64,000 nucleotides of DNA from Antennarius striatus (Eukaryota; Chordata; Actinopteri; Lophiiformes; Antennariidae), in NCBI RefSeq assembly GCF_040054535.1, contig NC_090778.1, positions 8,378,001 through 8,442,000 of the forward strand, read 5' to 3'. Below are positions 61,430-64,000 of the stretch, piece by piece. Position 1 is the first letter of the stretch; each line of letters opens with the position of its first letter. The position numbers were made by a program, and so were the translations under genes. Under the pieces are notes generated by a model. That model saw nothing but the letters and a program-made list of their open reading frames with translations. It was not told the DNA's origin and ran no database searches.

Positions 61430-64000
61430 TTTCAACTTCAAGTTTATTCTTATATATCCCAGATTCACAAAAAATGTCTCAAAGGGCTTTATAATCTGCA
61501 CATGGACGATATCCCTCTGACCTTTGTGTACTGTGAGCAGTACAACCCTCACATCGGATAAGGAACAACTCCCCCCAAAACCTTTTAACAGGGGAAAAAA
61601 ATGGATGGGAGAAACCTCAGGAAGACTGCAGAGGAGGGACCCCTCTTCCAGGAGTGGACAGATGAAGCAATAGATATCACATGTACAGATTAACAACACA
61701 ATAATAGTAACAGTGACTGTAACAATAACAATAATAAATGTATGATAAAGTCACGCTGATCCATCCAGTGGAGTGAGTCACCACCAGCCAATGAAGCACA
61801 CAGAGGTCACCAATTGCACAGGATCCACCACTCTTAGGACAGCCCAAATAATGCCTAAGTCATTGTTCTCAAAAAGTTGCAGTGTATGATTACCCCTGCC
61901 AAAACCCAAAAACCACAGCTGAACCAAATGAGATGGAACCAGACTCTCCTAGTGGATAGTGAAGCAAGTCCATTGTGTAGCTTTTGATATCGCCAGCCAA
62001 GGAAGCAGACAGAGGTCACCGATTGCCAATGATCCACCACACAAAGGCCTGAGGGAAAGAGCAGGAGAGGGAGAGAGATAGAGATAGCAGGGGCGAGAGT
62101 GGTGCAGGAGGGACCAGAATGGCAGAGGATTAATGGGAGACAGGGGCCTAAGTAAGAAATCCTACAGTTTGTTGACTAGGCTAACCTAAACATTGAGACT
62201 GCCCCCCCCCCTCAATATTAGTTATATGTTAGGGAGAACAGATATGTTTTGAGTCTAGATTTAAAGATATCTACGGATTCAGACTTTCTAATATCTATGG
62301 GGAGATTATTCCATAGGAAAGGGGCATGATAGGAGAAAGCCCTCTGGCCAGCTGACTTCTTTTTAACTCTAGGAACACACAAGAGACCTTCACTCTGAGA
62401 GCGGAGAGCCCTAATCGGAGTGTAAGGTTTAACCAGATCAGACAAGTAGGTGGGAGCAAGCTCATTAATGCTTTTGTACATCAATAGAAGTACCTTAAAG
62501 TTGGATTTAACATGAATCGGGAGCCAATGTAATGCAGCTAATACTGTGGTGATATGGTCAAATTTCCTAGTTTTAGTTAATATTCTTGCTGCTGTATTCT
62601 GAACCATCTGAAGGCCCCTAGTACCAGACCGAAGCAACCCCGATAACAGAACATTGCAATAGTCAAGTCTAGAGGACACAAAAGCATGAATCAGAATCTC
62701 TGCATCAGCCATGGCTAGAGAGGACCAAATTTTGGAAATATTACGTAGATGAAAGAAGGTGATCTTTGTCACCTCTTTAATATGCTGGTCAAAGGAGAGA
62801 ATTGAATCTAACGTTACTCCAAGATTCTTGACTGTTGAACTTTGGGTTATTGAACAGTTATCTACAAATATTGTTAGCTGTTTATATTGGTTTCTATGTC
62901 GGGCAGGGCCATTGATTAACGTCTCTGTTTTGTCTGGGTTTAGGAGCAAGAAATAACTGGATATTCCAACTATTCATGGCAGAAAGACAGGCCTCTAGTT
63001 TAATTAATTCAGATTGATCATCTGCTTTTATGGACATGTAAAGTTGTGTGTCATCAGCATAACAATGTAAACTTATTCCAAAGCTGCATATAATTTGACC
63101 GAGAGGTGCAACATACAGGGAGAATAACAAAGGACCAAGTACAGACCCCTGAGGTACGCCGTACTTGACGTCGGAGAAGGCAGAAGTTTTATTATTGTAG
63201 GAGACACATTGTGTCCTATCAGATAGATAAGATTTTAACCATGCAAGAGCTAACTCACAGACACCAAACTGCCTCTCCAGTCAGTCAAGGAGTATACAGT
63301 GATCTATAATGTCAAACGCTGCACGAAGATCGAAAAATAAGAGAACAGAAGTGGCATCAGAGTCCATATTTAATAGGAGATCATTTACAACTTTAGTTAG
63401 TGCTGTTTCAGTGGAATGGTGGGCCCGAAAAGCGGATTACAATGGTTCGAAAAAGCCGCTTAATGATAAATAATCTAAGAGCTGTGGAGTTACTACCCTT
63501 TCTAGTATTTTAGATAAGTGGAAGATTAGAAACTGGTCTATAATTTTTAAAGACTCTTGGTCAAGATGTAGCTTTTTAAGCAGAGGATTAACTACGGCTG
63601 CCTTAAAGCTAATGGGAACAACACCAGTTGCAAGAGAAAGATTAACTACATTTAACATAGTAGGGCCCAGCAATGGCATAATTCTTTCACAAGTTTAGTT
63701 GGGAAAGGGTCTAAGAGGCATGTAGTAGGTTTAGGGGTTTAGACCAACTTTGATAATCCTTCAAGAGAGATGGTCTCAAAGTGTGTTATAAAGAGACTAA
63801 TTGGGTTTTAACACCCAGAAAAGGAACCACATTAAACTTTGATCTGGGTGAAGCTGAAGAAGTAATCTTATGTCTAATGTTATCAATTTTACAGTAGAAG
63901 AAATCTTGGAAATCATGAGCTGTAAATAACAAGCTGCTTGCCGTTGGCTGTTTCTGGGTCAATCTGGCTACGGTGTTAAATAGAAATGGAGGATTGTGTT
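61430..64000 (-). mobile_element. L2-clade LINE, antisense, 5' end beyond window
   Basis: On the minus strand, reverse-transcriptase fragments appear in order: ATGVVPISFKAAVVNPLLKK (63.6 kb), then HCYADDTQLYMSIK with the YADD catalytic box at 63061-63050, then a 243-codon stretch (62949-62218) with the L2-type C-terminus LDYCNVLLSGL, NTAARILTKT, LHWLPI and LWNNLPIDIRKSESVDIFKS. The 3' untranslated part runs to about 61430 with GAGGGACCCCTCTTCCAGG and similar phrases. Frames are broken at least twice, so it is inactive. It lies in the adamtsl2 intron after exon 6. Confidence 0.85.

Overview
The window is vertebrate nuclear DNA and most likely from a ray-finned (teleost) fish. The evidence is spliced genes with short GT-AG introns, orthologues of vertebrate slc2a8, ttc16, mymk and adamtsl2, and a repeat load typical of fish: RTE, R4/Rex6-like, L2 and Rex3-like LINEs, a Penelope-like fragment, tRNA-headed SINEs, hAT-type and pogo-type DNA elements, and many long (CA)n tracts. 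Species cannot be told from the sequence alone.

Layout of the left half. Positions 1-1000 hold an LTR-like remnant followed by a 5'-truncated RTE LINE. The 5' end of slc2a8 (GLUT8 sugar transporter, exons 1-4) lies on the minus strand at 2928-6426; its remaining exons must lie beyond the left edge. It is head-to-head with ttc16 (a tetratricopeptide protein, plus strand, 7469-14067). The roughly 1 kb between their start codons acts as a shared promoter region and carries a perfect RFX X-box consensus 118 bp before the ttc16 ATG. The complete muscle-fusion gene mymk (myomaker) is on the minus strand at 19502/19772-22467. It has two possible C-termini, one of them added by an extra, previously unannotated-looking exon. 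Two CAGCTG E-boxes lie upstream of its start codon.

The middle (27.2-48.8 kb) is a retroelement-rich block. Two nearly identical RTE LINEs lie in the same orientation, each with its own target-site duplication. The first is inactivated by one stop codon just before the reverse-transcriptase active site; the second has an unbroken reading frame. Between them is a decayed LINE of the restriction-like-endonuclease group. Further right are SINEs, a GATA/GACA microsatellite seeded on a LINE tail, a 1.88 kb hAT-like element with nested insertions and an 8 bp target-site duplication, and a Rex3-like fragment.

The right side carries the 5' coding exons of adamtsl2 (a secreted matrix protein) on the plus strand, 53955-60254. 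A possible non-coding first exon lies near 42.9 kb, and the gene continues past the right edge. Its introns hold a Penelope GIY-YIG fragment and an RTE-derived short element with fused ends. An L2-type LINE in antisense runs off the window at 64000. The mymk/adamtsl2 and slc2a8/ttc16 pairs each recall human chromosome 9q33-q34 neighbourhoods, so the window looks like a conserved syntenic block swollen by transposons.
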